Assembly: GCA_013373205.1 (NCBI GenBank)
Contig: JABXIG010000012.1
Coordinates: forward strand, 1 to 55,251
Direction of reading: 5' to 3'
Length of the DNA: 55,251 nt
DNA from: Methylocystaceae bacterium
GTDB lineage: Bacteria > Pseudomonadota > Alphaproteobacteria > Rhodospirillales > Terasakiellaceae
Each line of letters opens with the position of its first letter. Positions within the stretch are counted from its first letter, which is position 1. Below, piece by piece: positions 44,803 to 54,674 of this stretch. The position numbers and the translations under genes are program-made. The notes below the pieces were generated by a model. The model made no database searches, was not told where the DNA came from, and saw nothing but the letters and a program-made list of their open reading frames with translations.

Positions 44803-44829
44803 CCCTGCCAGCGATGGCGGGGTTTTTTT
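44803..44829 (+). terminator. Intrinsic terminator of fumarase gene
   Basis: CCCTGCCA (44803-44810) pairs with TGGCGGGG (44815-44822) around GCGA, followed by seven T. Confidence 0.88.
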
Positions 44830-44840
44830 GTTTTAAAGAG

Positions 44841-44866
44841 GTCCCTGTTTTCACAGGGACACAGTT
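44841..44866 (+). terminator. Second tandem terminator-like hairpin
   Basis: GTCCCTGT (44841-44848) pairs with ACAGGGAC (44853-44860); a run of T follows after four bases. A third small hairpin (TTCCTG / CAGGAA) follows at about 44875. They separate fumarase from the lipid-transport operon. Confidence 0.6.
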
Positions 44867-44974
44867 TTTTGTTTTCCTGCGCAAACAGGAATCTCTTAAC
44901 ACCAAATTGACAGGACCTGTAAGCTTCGTCACAGTTACTAAAGGATAATGTTTTAAGGTGGTTAGATAAAGCGC

Positions 44975-46978
44975 ATGCGCACAAAAGTTTTTATCGCTTT
45001 TTGTATCTTGCTCTCCGTGTTGGGGGTAGGGCTTGCGACGCTTTATATTCAGCGCATCGAAATCGCGACCCGTTTGATCCATTGGGTGGCAAAAGAATAT
45101 CAATTGCCCACAACTGCTTTTGAAATCAGTGAAATTGGCATCAGCCAAATCAAGATTAAGAACATCACCTTAGAGGATCAAATCGCCATCGGGTCCGTAA
45201 TCCTGCGATATGACTTAGGGCAAGTCCTGAAAGGGCAGCTACGCTCTATCCATCTTGATCAGGTGAAAATCAATGCATCACGCTATGACGAAGGCGTGTT
45301 TGCGGCTGTGCGTGCGCTTACAAATGGCCCACAAAGTGGGGCAAGTGAGATGTCAGCGTTACCTGAGATTACTTTAGAAAATGGGCACCTTCTTTTTAAT
45401 CGTGACGCGATGAGTCTTGAGAGCGCATTTTCGTTTGAGTATGTGCAGGGAAGGGATGCAAGTTTCACCTTAAACACCTCAGGTCAGCTTCAACAATTTG
45501 CCCTGCATGAGCTTAAGGTGGAAGGTCGTCTGAATGAGGACTTTACTAATGTGCGTTACGAGCTTCTTGGTGGTGAGGTTGAAGATCAAACCAAGGGACT
45601 GTTAAAGCCGATCCTGACCCTAAAGGGTAAGGGGCGGGCCAATGCGCAAGAGGCGGGTTTTGACCTTTCTATTGCGGATCAGAAAGACCGTTTTGCTGTT
45701 GATGTAATGGGTGTTTTGGATATTCAAGATTTTCGGGCTGATCTGGATGTTGTGATAGCGGAAATAGGTTTTAGAAATGATGGGTTCCAGCCCCGTGATA
45801 TCAGCCCCTTGGCAGAAAGCCCGATAGAACTTGATTTGATGTTAGCCGCATCGGCTAAAATTGTGGTTGTTCCTGATTTGGTGGAGGTGACAGGCGCGCT
45901 GGATATTAAGGATGGATATAGTCGCAAACGGTTTCATGACCTGAAGATGACTTTTCAGGGCGAAACGGATTTGAAAGAGGCGAAAAGCACGGCGAATCTT
46001 AATTTGGCAGACAGGCCGAACATTCGCCTTATGACGTTTGCCACCCATCATGACCTTACGCGAAACGAGTCCTATATAAACCTTAAAACACCACTGTTGG
46101 ATTGGGGACGTGAAGGCATGAGCGCACAAAATATTTCCCCCCTTTTGAAAGATGCCGTTCGCTTTTCAGGGAAGGTGCAGGCGAATAGTAATCTGATCTG
46201 GAAAGAGGGGCGTTTGAGTGGTGATTTAGCTGTTGGGCTGGATGGGTTTTCCCTTTCAAGTGATCAGGTTAATATTGAAAATATATCGACCAATTTGACG
46301 TTTCCGTCGATCTTACCCTTGAAATCAAAGGGTGTTCAGCAGATCAATATGGCGGAAATATCTTCTGTCGTTACTTTTGACAAACCGATGATCCGATTTG
46401 CGTTGACACCGGGTAAAGTGCATTTGGATCAGTTTCAGGCCGGTTTTCTGGGCGGCAGTTTGTCACTGGATGAAACGCTGATTGGTGTAGAGACTGCGCG
46501 TCACGAAACGGTTTTAAATTTGCAAAATCTTGATGTGGCAGAATTCTTTCAGTTGATTGGTGTTGAAGGTTTAAGCGGGACCGGACGTTTAAACGGGGCA
46601 ATTCCTTTGCGACTTGTTGATGGTGACTTTGAAATTCTTCAGGCTCAGCTTAAAAGCCAGGGCAGTGGTATTTTAAAATTACGCTCAGAAGCCGCCAAAG
46701 ATATGTTTGGGCACGCAGGCGAACAAATGGCCTTGGTTCTGGATGTATTATCCAATTTTCATTATGAATCATTGAGTCTGAGCATTGATCGCAAACGCGG
46801 GCAAAATGCGGTGTTTACCCTAGGCATTGAAGGGAACAATCCTGATGTCAAAGACGGCTATCCTTTTAAGCTGAATATAAATCTGGAAACAAATCTGGAT
46901 AAAATTATAGCGACCTTGAAAGAAGGCTATCGCTTGTCAAGTCAGGCGCTTCGCTATACCATAGGTCTTGATAAATAA
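44975..46978 (+). CDS. ydbH: YdbH-like AsmA-family intermembrane transport protein
   Basis: A 667-residue protein with an N-terminal membrane anchor (VFIAFCILLSVLGVGLATLYI) and a long beta-rich region predicted to form a periplasmic bridge. It ends in the family region FHYESLSLSIDRKRG. Proteins of this type move phospholipids from the inner to the outer membrane. The next two genes encode its usual partners YnbE and YdbL, which makes the call firm despite low sequence conservation. Confidence 0.85.
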   Translation: MRTKVFIAFCILLSVLGVGLATLYIQRIEIATRLIHWVAKEYQLPTTAFEISEIGISQIKIKNITLEDQIAIGSVILRYDLGQVLKGQLRSIHLDQVKINASRYDEGVFAAVRALTNGPQSGASEMSALPEITLENGHLLFNRDAMSLESAFSFEYVQGRDASFTLNTSGQLQQFALHELKVEGRLNEDFTNVRYELLGGEVEDQTKGLLKPILTLKGKGRANAQEAGFDLSIADQKDRFAVDVMGVLDIQDFRADLDVVIAEIGFRNDGFQPRDISPLAESPIELDLMLAASAKIVVVPDLVEVTGALDIKDGYSRKRFHDLKMTFQGETDLKEAKSTANLNLADRPNIRLMTFATHHDLTRNESYINLKTPLLDWGREGMSAQNISPLLKDAVRFSGKVQANSNLIWKEGRLSGDLAVGLDGFSLSSDQVNIENISTNLTFPSILPLKSKGVQQINMAEISSVVTFDKPMIRFALTPGKVHLDQFQAGFLGGSLSLDETLIGVETARHETVLNLQNLDVAEFFQLIGVEGLSGTGRLNGAIPLRLVDGDFEILQAQLKSQGSGILKLRSEAAKDMFGHAGEQMALVLDVLSNFHYESLSLSIDRKRGQNAVFTLGIEGNNPDVKDGYPFKLNINLETNLDKIIATLKEGYRLSSQALRYTIGLDK

Positions 46979-47001
46979 TCCTTTTTGAAAGGGAGCCTGT
47001 C

Positions 47002-47193
47002 GTGTTGAAACACACAAGTCTCGCCATTTTTTTAACCGCTGTGCTGATTGGCGGCTGTAGTCCGACGGTCAAGGTGGAAACGCCGACTGAACCGATTACC
47101 ATCAATTTGAATATCAAACTTGATGCGGATGTGCGCCTGAAGCTTGAACAAACTGCCACCAATGATATCCAACAAAACCCGGAGCTGTTCTAA
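47002..47193 (+). CDS. ynbE: YnbE-like outer-membrane lipoprotein
   Basis: A 63-residue lipoprotein. The lipobox is LIGGC with Cys19, followed by a short beta-prone segment ITINLNIKLDADVRLKLE typical of YnbE. The start is a GTG at 47002 with AAAGGGAG upstream. In E. coli YnbE pairs with YdbH at the outer membrane. Its stop overlaps the next start (TAATG). Confidence 0.87.
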   Translation: MLKHTSLAIFLTAVLIGGCSPTVKVETPTEPITINLNIKLDADVRLKLEQTATNDIQQNPELF

Positions 47194-47531
47194 TGATGCC
47201 AATTGTAAAACGTCTTGTGATGGTCCCCGTCGTTTTCCTGATGTTAGGGCTGTTTGATATATCAGCAGGTCATGCACAGTCTCTGGACGCGCTACGTGCC
47301 AATGGGCAAATTGGCGAAGCTTTTGATGGATATGCGCGCGCGCGCGATGGCAGTGTGCAAGGCACGGTTCAACAAATTAATGCCAAGCGCCGCGAGATTT
47401 ACCAACAACGCGCAGCCCAACAGGGGGTTAGTGTTGATCAGGTGTCCAAAGTCTATGCCAAACAAATCCTATCTAAAGCGCCTGCGGGCACTTGGTTCTT
47501 GCAGCCAAACGGGTCTTGGGTTCAGAAATAG
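47193..47531 (+). CDS. ydbL: YdbL-like (DUF1318) periplasmic chaperone
   Basis: A 112-residue protein with a signal peptide ending near GHAQS. The mature DUF1318 domain includes GQIGEAFDGYARARDG and INAKRREIYQQRA. In E. coli YdbL keeps YnbE from forming aberrant multimers. It is the last gene of the three-gene unit. Confidence 0.88.
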   Translation: MMPIVKRLVMVPVVFLMLGLFDISAGHAQSLDALRANGQIGEAFDGYARARDGSVQGTVQQINAKRREIYQQRAAQQGVSVDQVSKVYAKQILSKAPAGTWFLQPNGSWVQK

Positions 47532-47544
47532 CCCTTTCGCGACC

Positions 47545-48255
47545 TTAATTCTGAAGCTGTTCTTGTGCGATAAATATCTCCAATAGCGCATGATTGATTT
47601 TGTTTAAGAGCTCTAAATTTGTGTCGGTTGGCCGACAGGTTAGCGCATCGTGATATGTTGCAATGGGAGAATTGGGGTCGAAGTGAATGTCCGTGATGTG
47701 ATCATGTTCGATCATTTCTTGAATATCGGGTGTGTAGGCTACAATCGCATCAACCCGTGAAGCGCGCAGCATCCTGACTGCTCCGGCCAAGGTTGGGTTT
47801 TTGTTTGTTTTGATAAGGGCGTCTATCTCAGGTGTATAAGGGACGCCCAATTCACCCGCAACCGTCATGCTCTGTAATTCTTGTATCGACTGAACAAGTT
47901 TATCTGACTTTCTGGTGATCGCATAAAGGTTGGCTTCATAGAAGGGGACCGAGGTGAGGTGGTCTTGGTGGCGTGCTTCAAAAACTGTGTCTAAGGGGAT
48001 TAAGCAATCAAAACGCCCCTGAGCATAACTTTCTCTTGCACGGGCAATGGGTAAAACCTGAATGTTGAAGGTGATGCCTGTTTTTTGCGTCACTTCTGCC
48101 AATAATTTATCGTAAGTCCCCGTCCCATCAGGTTCCAAGACATTAGCAATCTTAAAAGCGGCCACGTTTAAAGTGTTTTCTTCAGCGCGGGCAGTATTTA
48201 AACTCGCGGTGAAAATAAATGTCAAAAGGATACATAAATGGATGAAACAGGTCAT
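47545..48255 (-). CDS. Solute-binding protein family 3, orphan
   Basis: A 236-residue periplasmic protein with a signal peptide ending near NTARA-EE. It has the family-3 fold pattern (GTGTYDKLLAEVTQKTGI, GRFDCLIPLDTVFE, RMLRASRVDAIVAYTPD). No permease or ATPase lies nearby, so it may act alone or serve a distant system. The ligand is unknown. It converges on the ydbL end with 13 bases between. Confidence 0.78.
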   Translation of the reverse strand: MTCFIHLCILLTFIFTASLNTARAEENTLNVAAFKIANVLEPDGTGTYDKLLAEVTQKTGITFNIQVLPIARARESYAQGRFDCLIPLDTVFEARHQDHLTSVPFYEANLYAITRKSDKLVQSIQELQSMTVAGELGVPYTPEIDALIKTNKNPTLAGAVRMLRASRVDAIVAYTPDIQEMIEHDHITDIHFDPNSPIATYHDALTCRPTDTNLELLNKINHALLEIFIAQEQLQN

Positions 48256-48430
48256 CGGATTGCTACTTTAAAAAAAAAGGGGACCGTCTTATATTAGAGG
48301 TAACTGTACCCCATTTTGAAGAAGAATACACATAATTAACTTAGGGTTTTGTTTGTTCTGTGATTTTTTCATAGTCCAGAACAACAGGTGGATCGTATAA
48401 AGAATTATTATTTCCAGCGGGATCAACTCT

Positions 48431-49474
48431 ATGCGTACAGTTCTTAGCCTTTTCATGTTGTTTTCACTTGTGGCCTGTAATTCCATTGATGATAGCCACC
48501 TGGATGGCAAACCGGCACATCATACGGTCAATGGGTTTAAGAACTTATATGTGGAAGATCCGCAGAAAAATCTGTTTTCCTTTTTAAAGGTATAATGGTT
48601 TGGGGATACGGTCTGGGCAGATCATGCATCTTTATCTCAAACGGTCCCCACCCAACAGGTTGATCTTTCCAAAATCCATAACCCGTCTAACGAGTTGCAG
48701 GTCACTTGGCTGGGCCATTCTACATTTTTGATCCAAAAAGCGGGGGTCAATGTGTTAACGGACCCGGTCTTTGGGGATCGTTCCTTCGGGGTGTTTTTTA
48801 TGGGCCCAAAACGATATGTTCCCCATGTGATAGATTATCAGAAATTGCCTAAGATTGATTATGTCATTATTTCACATAATCATTATGACCACCTGGATAG
48901 TGTAGCCACGCAAGTTCTGGGGAATGGACCAACTTATTTGGTGCCCTTAGGGCTGAAAGACTGGTATTTGGATCAAGGTATCGCCCAAGCCAAAGTCCAG
49001 GAATTCGATTGGGGCGATAAGGCAGATTATAACGAACTGAAAGTACAGGCTCTTTCCGCGCAACATTGGTCGGCGCGCGGTATCTTTGATCGCCGCGAAA
49101 CATTATGGGCAAGCTGGGCGCTGAACATCGGTGGCCGTGATATCTGGTTTGCAGGGGATACGGGATATAATCCGATTCAATTCAAAAAAATCGGGGAGAA
49201 AGCTGGTCCATTTGATCTTGCCCTGATCCCCATTGGGGCATATGAACCGCGCAGTTTCATGAAGACCTATCATGTTACCCCTGAAGAAGCGATCCTGATC
49301 CACCAGGATGTGAATGCCAAAAAATCCATTGGGATGCATTGGGGAACTTTCCCTCTAACAGCCGAAGCCCCCTATGAACCTGTTGAAGAACTGGCACGTC
49401 AGCGGGAAAAACATGGTGTCAGCCGTGAAGAGTTTAGTGAAATGGTGATGGGACAGACCCTCACCATTCCTTAG
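48431..49474 (+). pseudogene. Metallo-beta-lactamase-fold lipoprotein gene with in-frame stop
   Basis: From ATG 48431 the frame encodes a lipoprotein signal (LFSLVAC) and the typical upstream HHTVNGFKNLYVEDP segment, then meets TAA at 48593-48595. The same frame continues without shift through WFGDTVWADHASLSQ to the metallo-hydrolase domain: QVTWLGHSTFLIQ, zinc motif SHNHYDHLD, and WFAGDTGYNP. It resembles the family of NAPE-PLD/UlaG-like hydrolases. The domain alone (from 48695) lacks a good start. It is either a recent nonsense mutation, read-through, or a sequencing error. Confidence 0.65.
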
Positions 49475-49497
49475 AAAAATGTCACGTAAATATCAGG

Positions 49498-50112
49498 TTA
49501 TTTCTGCGCAACCATGCGGGTGACTTTACCAAAACCACCATTGTGAAAGCTGGATGGTGCTATTTCGCGTTCAGTCTCTTTTAGAAAAAGAATGTCTGCA
49601 TTTTTAAAATCGCTTTCCAGATCATCGGCACTGTAGCAGAGTTCACGTAATGGAGGGCCTCCACACCCACGCCCGACATTATCCGGGTGAAACACTTCCA
49701 ATATGATAAGTCCTTTGGTTTTTAAACTTTCAAGCATGGCTCGATGCATACGCGGTCTGTCTTCAGGCATGAAATAAAGATGTAGGCAGACCAGTGCATC
49801 ATAACAATTTTCAGGCCAGTCCCATTGTAATAGATCGACACATAATCCTTTAAATCTTTCGGAAACTTTGCGCAGGCGGGCTTGTTTAATTGCTTTTTTC
49901 ACCCCATTTTCTGCGCCATCGACACTTAAGATGTCAAAGCCCTGTTCGGCGAGCCAGACACCATTTCTTCCTTCGCCATCACCAACGCAGAGGATGTCAC
50001 ATGCTTTTGGCAGACGTTTGCTTTCTTCAACAAGAAAACCATTGGGGGTGCTGCCAAAGACAAGGGTGTCATCGGCATATTTTTCGTTCCATTTATGGAT
50101 GGCATTATTCAT
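49498..50112 (-). CDS. SAM-dependent methyltransferase
   Basis: A 204-residue class I methyltransferase with motif I ILCVGDGEGRNGVWLA and the acidic residue in DILSVDGAE. It resembles TehB/thiopurine-type small-molecule methyltransferases, including HLYFMPEDRPRMHRAML. Its ATG overlaps the stop of the PAS-GGDEF-EAL gene by eight bases, so the two are co-transcribed. The substrate is unknown. Confidence 0.82.
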   Translation of the reverse strand: MNNAIHKWNEKYADDTLVFGSTPNGFLVEESKRLPKACDILCVGDGEGRNGVWLAEQGFDILSVDGAENGVKKAIKQARLRKVSERFKGLCVDLLQWDWPENCYDALVCLHLYFMPEDRPRMHRAMLESLKTKGLIILEVFHPDNVGRGCGGPPLRELCYSADDLESDFKNADILFLKETEREIAPSSFHNGGFGKVTRMVAQK

Positions 50113-53100
50113 CGGGGTGAAGAGGTCCTTGTTTTTTAACGATGGATCTGAATGCCTCTATCGGCAGGGGCGGGCTGTAATAATAGCCTTGAATGAAGCC
50201 ACATCCACCTTCTTTTAGACGGTTCAGTTGATCTTTTGTTTCGACTCCTTCAGCAACCACATTAAGCTTGAGACTATCAGCCATGGACAAAATGGCAGAG
50301 ATAAGCGCATTGGCTTCTTCATCATCGGGTAGGTCCATTACAAAGGCACGATCAATTTTTAAGGTTGTTATAGGAAAACGTCTGAGGTAGCTGAGCGAGG
50401 AATAGCCGGTCCCAAAATCATCAATAGACAAACCAACGTCTAAATCACGCAGACCATTAAGTTGGTTCATGATTTGGCTGTCATCTCCAATCAGCAGACT
50501 TTCGGTAATTTCCAGTGTCAATTGGTCAGCGGGCAATTCGGTTTCCAAAAGGGTGTTTTTCACCAAATCGACGACGTTGGTTCTTTGAAACTGTTTCGAG
50601 GACATATTGACCGAAACTTTAGGGGGCGCTTTTGTATATCGGTGCCAGATTTTAGCCTCAAAACAGGCTTTTTTTAAGACCCATTCTCCGATAGGGAGAA
50701 TTAAGCCGGTATCTTCGGCGAGGGGGATGAAGGTATCAGGGTAGACATTGCCATGTTCTGGCTGGTGCCATCGTAACAGACATTCACAACTGGCAAGCTG
50801 TCCGGTGGCGGCATCAATAATCGGCTGATAATGCAAGGCAAATTCTTCGCGTTCCAACGCCTGATGCAAGGCAATTTCAAGGTTGCGCCGTTCGCGGGCT
50901 TGATCGTTCATTTTTTTGGTGAAGAAATGAGATAGATTTCGCCCGCCTTCTTTGGCCTTATACATCGCGGCATCTGCATTTTTTAACAGATCATCCATGT
51001 TGGTGGCGTCATTGGGGAAGATGGTGATGCCAATACTGGCTGATACATAGGCACGGTTATTTTCAAGATCATAAGGGGCCGACAGTTTCTTTAACATTTT
51101 ATCGACCAGGTTTTCAATCTGGCGGAAATCGGATAGATCCGAGATAATGACGGTGAATTCATCCCCACCTAGCCGGGCAACCGTATCGGTTTTGCGCACC
51201 AGTTTACTTAGACGCCGCGAAGCTTCCTGCAACAACAGATCACCACAGGCATGCCCCAATGTGTCGTTTACATGTTTAAATCGGTCCAGATCAATGAACA
51301 TCAGAGCAACTTGCGTGCCGGTCCGTTCCGCCCCATGGATGGCTTGACGCAGACGGTCTTTGAACAGGCTGCGGTTGGGCAGGTCGGTCAGCGCATCATA
51401 ATTAGCCTGATAGAGAATACGTTCTTCATTTTGTTTACGAACCGTGATGTCATTGATTAGGCTAATGTAATGTAAGATTTCACCATTTTCATCTTTAAGT
51501 GCTTTGATAGAGAGCCATTGCGGATAAATATCGCCGTTCTTGCGTTTGTTCCAGATCTCGCCTTCCCAGAGTCCATAGCGCTGTAGCCGTTCATACAAGA
51601 TTTGAAAAAAAGTCTCATCATGATAGCCGGATTTAAATAGGGAGGGTTTTTGGCCAATGATTTCCTCTTCGCTATAGCCTGTGATCTCTGTAAAAGATTT
51701 ATTGACGGTTTCAATGATTGTATCGGCATCACAGACCATAAGCCCTTCAGCAGCAGTTTCAAAAACGGCAGCTGCTAGGCTAAGTTGTTCTTCGGATTGT
51801 TTTTTGTCGGTGATATCTTCTTTTACTGCGACGTAATGGGTGATCTCCCCATTGCTATCAACAATCGGGCTGAGAGAGGCGCGTTCCCAAAAGGTGCTAC
51901 CGTCTTTGCGTTTATTATAAAATTCACCATGCCAGTCCTGTCCGGAAGCCAAGGTTCCCCACATTTGTTGATAGTCGGTAATCGATTTTTCATCAGCATG
52001 TAAAATGCGCGGGTTCTGCCCAATGATTTCATCAGAACTATAGCCCGTATTCTCAGAAAATTTTGGATTTACATATTCGATCTGGGCGTCTTTATTGGTA
52101 ATGACAACACTGACTGGGCTCTGTTCAATGGCTTGAGAAAGTTTTTGTAACTCGATTTGAGCTTTTCGCCGGATTTCATTTTCTTTTTGCAGCCTATTCA
52201 AAGACCGCTGGGTAATGACAGAATAAAATAAAACCATACAACTTAAGACCAGTCCAACCAGCACATAGATATAGGTTAGGCGTCTCCAATCGGACAGCGC
52301 AAATTCACTGCGAACGGAGGCCGCAACTGAAATGTTGAAATTTGATGCCTTCTGAAAATATTTAAAGTCGTTTAGAGGGGCCAAACGGGTTTCTTGGTTT
52401 GTTGAGAAGTTCTTAAGTTCTTGTTCCAGTGTTATGTCTGGTGCGCTTTGGAGTAATACGCCTTTTGCATTCATCAGGCTGAAGTGAAAATGGTGAGAAC
52501 GAAACCCTTTTTCATAAAAACTATTAATCAGGTCCGTTTTTAACCGGGCCAGGACATATCCTTTTAAGTCAGCCTGATCATCGTATATGGGATAACTGGC
52601 AAGTAACAGGTTGGTATCGGGTTGGGCTTTGATGGACAGCCCCGGGGTTTTATCCAGATATGAGATTATATGTGTATCATCTAGCAAAAGGGGGATGTTT
52701 TTTTCGCCTTGCTGATCGTCATGATGATAACTCATGAGAGTGGCACCATCTGGTTTCAGAATACGGACATCTTCTAGATAAAAAATGCTGGCAAAAGTCT
52801 GCGCTAGAATTTTTTGGGATTCGATGGGGTTTTGGCTAATTTCATCCCAATCGCGAATAAAATGCTCTGCGCTTTGTTGCAGTGCAAGGTCAGCATTATT
52901 CAACATTATGTAGCTATGATGGATTAATTGCTCGCTAAGGAGAATGAGCCCATTCATCACGCGCTGGCGTTCATGTACATAGTTATTGTAGCAAATGCCG
53001 AAAACAATGGCCCAGATAAAGACGCACAAAGCCAAAGCTCCGGCCAATGCATTGCCAGGTTTTGTGATTTCCTTAGACGTTATTTCATTCTCGGAGCTTT

Positions 53101-53113
53101 GTGTCGCTGTCAC
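50105..53113 (-). CDS. PAS-GGDEF-EAL membrane sensor for cyclic di-GMP
   Basis: A 1002-residue protein. Two membrane segments (about residues 23-45 and 280-300) flank a periplasmic sensing domain. Two PAS domains follow (NPKFSENTGYSSDEIIG and NKSFTEITGYSEEEIIG), then GGDEF with intact RLGGDEFTV, then EAL with E-C-L in place of E-A-L (CECLLRW) and an intact SIDDFGTGYSSLSYL. It may make or break cyclic di-GMP. The start is GTG at 53113 after AAGGGGTGAGATC. Confidence 0.92.
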   Translation of the reverse strand: MTATQSSENEITSKEITKPGNALAGALALCVFIWAIVFGICYNNYVHERQRVMNGLILLSEQLIHHSYIMLNNADLALQQSAEHFIRDWDEISQNPIESQKILAQTFASIFYLEDVRILKPDGATLMSYHHDDQQGEKNIPLLLDDTHIISYLDKTPGLSIKAQPDTNLLLASYPIYDDQADLKGYVLARLKTDLINSFYEKGFRSHHFHFSLMNAKGVLLQSAPDITLEQELKNFSTNQETRLAPLNDFKYFQKASNFNISVAASVRSEFALSDWRRLTYIYVLVGLVLSCMVLFYSVITQRSLNRLQKENEIRRKAQIELQKLSQAIEQSPVSVVITNKDAQIEYVNPKFSENTGYSSDEIIGQNPRILHADEKSITDYQQMWGTLASGQDWHGEFYNKRKDGSTFWERASLSPIVDSNGEITHYVAVKEDITDKKQSEEQLSLAAAVFETAAEGLMVCDADTIIETVNKSFTEITGYSEEEIIGQKPSLFKSGYHDETFFQILYERLQRYGLWEGEIWNKRKNGDIYPQWLSIKALKDENGEILHYISLINDITVRKQNEERILYQANYDALTDLPNRSLFKDRLRQAIHGAERTGTQVALMFIDLDRFKHVNDTLGHACGDLLLQEASRRLSKLVRKTDTVARLGGDEFTVIISDLSDFRQIENLVDKMLKKLSAPYDLENNRAYVSASIGITIFPNDATNMDDLLKNADAAMYKAKEGGRNLSHFFTKKMNDQARERRNLEIALHQALEREEFALHYQPIIDAATGQLASCECLLRWHQPEHGNVYPDTFIPLAEDTGLILPIGEWVLKKACFEAKIWHRYTKAPPKVSVNMSSKQFQRTNVVDLVKNTLLETELPADQLTLEITESLLIGDDSQIMNQLNGLRDLDVGLSIDDFGTGYSSLSYLRRFPITTLKIDRAFVMDLPDDEEANALISAILSMADSLKLNVVAEGVETKDQLNRLKEGGCGFIQGYYYSPPLPIEAFRSIVKKQGPLHPDE

Positions 53114-53287
53114 GATCTCACCCCTTGGTTTATTAGCTTTGCATATTATATCATCATATCATCTATCTTTCTTGAGGAATGTCAAAAGAGTTTCTTTTTG
53201 CAGTTGCGAAAACCTCATGTATGCTGTTGAAATAATTTTGGCCTCTTGGGCTGAAATCACGAGGAATATATTTTAAAGGGGGACCCC

Positions 53288-54610
53288 GTGTCGCTTTACA
53301 CCGATCTTTATGAATCTAAAAAAACCTCAGCCCATGATGCTGTGGCTTGCATTGCCGATCGTTCCAACCTGATTTTGGGGATGAGTGTTGCCATGCCGCC
53401 TGCATTGATGGAAGCGGTGGCAAGCCGCGCTAAGCAAGGTTGGTTTACGCAATTGAATGTGTACTACATGCATGCCAGTGAAGCGGCAACAGAATCGCTT
53501 TTGGTGCCGGAATTGATGGATGTGATTAAGCCTCACCCCCTGTTCATGAGCGGCCATGACCGCCAGCTCGCCAAACAAGGGTATGAAAAAGGTGAAGAAT
53601 GGGTGCATTTTGTCCCTTGTCTTTTCCATCAGGCAGGGCGTTTGCTGACAGAATCGATTTCACCGGACTGTTTTGTTGTCACGGTATCGAAAATGGACAA
53701 GGCGGGTTATTTCTCTTTGGGGACCAATCCGGATTACGGCGCAACTGTTGTCCGTAAAGCCAAGAAAATCATCGTCGAAGTAAACGAAAATATGCCCCGT
53801 ACCTTCGGGGAAAGCCTGTTGCATATTTCAGACGTAGACATGATCGTTGAAAATAATGCACCTTTGATGGAGACCATCATTGGCGGCGGCAGTGTGGAAG
53901 ATGAAAAAATTGGACACCTGATTGCAGAACGTATTCCTGACGGGGCAACGTTGCAAATGGGAATCGGTGCCGTGCCGAATTCTGTGATGGGCCAGTTGGA
54001 AAGTCATAAAGACCTTGGCCTTCATTCAGAACTTTTCTCCCCGCCTATGGTGAATCTCATCAAAAAAGGTGTTTTGAATGGAAGCAAGAAATCCTTGCTG
54101 CCCTATAAACATGTTTACACACTGGCGCTGGGGGACCGGGCCATGTTTGATTTTATGGATGATAACCCTTCTATCGTCGGCTATCCGGTGAGTTATGTGA
54201 ATAATCCGTCTGTCATTCGAAAAAACAATAATATGATTTCTGTGAATGCGGCCATCGAAGTGGATTTTACGGGTCAGGTGAACTCAGAAAGCCTTGGGGG
54301 GCATCAGTTCTCGGGGACAGGGGGGCAGCTTGACTTTGTCCGGGGCGCCTATGCCTCACCAGGGGGCAAGTCCTTTATTGCCTTGCACTCGACAGCTAAA
54401 GGCGGCACGGTGTCACGTATTACAGCAACAATTCAAGGCGGGGCGATTACGGATCCCCGTATGGATGTTCAATATATCGTGACCGAATATGGTGTTGCAG
54501 ATCTGAAAGGGCGTTCTTTGCAGGAACGTGCCAAGGCTTTGATCGATATCGCACATCCTGATTTCCGTGAAGAATTGTCACGCGAAGCCCATGATATGGG
54601 GATGATGTAA
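53288..54610 (+). CDS. Acetyl-CoA hydrolase/CoA-transferase family protein
   Basis: A 440-residue CoA-transferase of the 4-hydroxybutyrate/acetyl-CoA hydrolase family. Conserved regions are LQMGIGAVPNSVMGQL, the DLGLHSELFSPPMVNL strand with the likely catalytic Glu, and the C-terminal VTEYGVADLKGRSLQERA. The start is GTG at 53288 after AAAGGGGG. It moves CoA between acyl groups; the exact acids are not known. It could interconvert acetyl-CoA and other short acyl-CoAs formed here, but no operon link exists. Confidence 0.87.
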   Translation: MSLYTDLYESKKTSAHDAVACIADRSNLILGMSVAMPPALMEAVASRAKQGWFTQLNVYYMHASEAATESLLVPELMDVIKPHPLFMSGHDRQLAKQGYEKGEEWVHFVPCLFHQAGRLLTESISPDCFVVTVSKMDKAGYFSLGTNPDYGATVVRKAKKIIVEVNENMPRTFGESLLHISDVDMIVENNAPLMETIIGGGSVEDEKIGHLIAERIPDGATLQMGIGAVPNSVMGQLESHKDLGLHSELFSPPMVNLIKKGVLNGSKKSLLPYKHVYTLALGDRAMFDFMDDNPSIVGYPVSYVNNPSVIRKNNNMISVNAAIEVDFTGQVNSESLGGHQFSGTGGQLDFVRGAYASPGGKSFIALHSTAKGGTVSRITATIQGGAITDPRMDVQYIVTEYGVADLKGRSLQERAKALIDIAHPDFREELSREAHDMGMM

Positions 54611-54633
54611 ATCACTCTACTCATGACTGAAGA

Positions 54634-54674
54634 AAAAAGCCTTTCCTTCGTTTTTTAAGAAGGAAAGGCTTTTT
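54634..54674. terminator. Bidirectional intrinsic terminator
   Basis: AAAAAGCCTTTCCTTC (54634-54649) pairs with GAAGGAAAGGCTTTTT (54659-54674). A and T runs on both sides let it serve the CoA-transferase gene and the convergent DUF3253 gene. Confidence 0.9.

Noticed and set aside
43671-44984. Long minus-strand frames across the fumarase gene
   Set aside because: They mirror the codon pattern of fumarase and cross its terminators.
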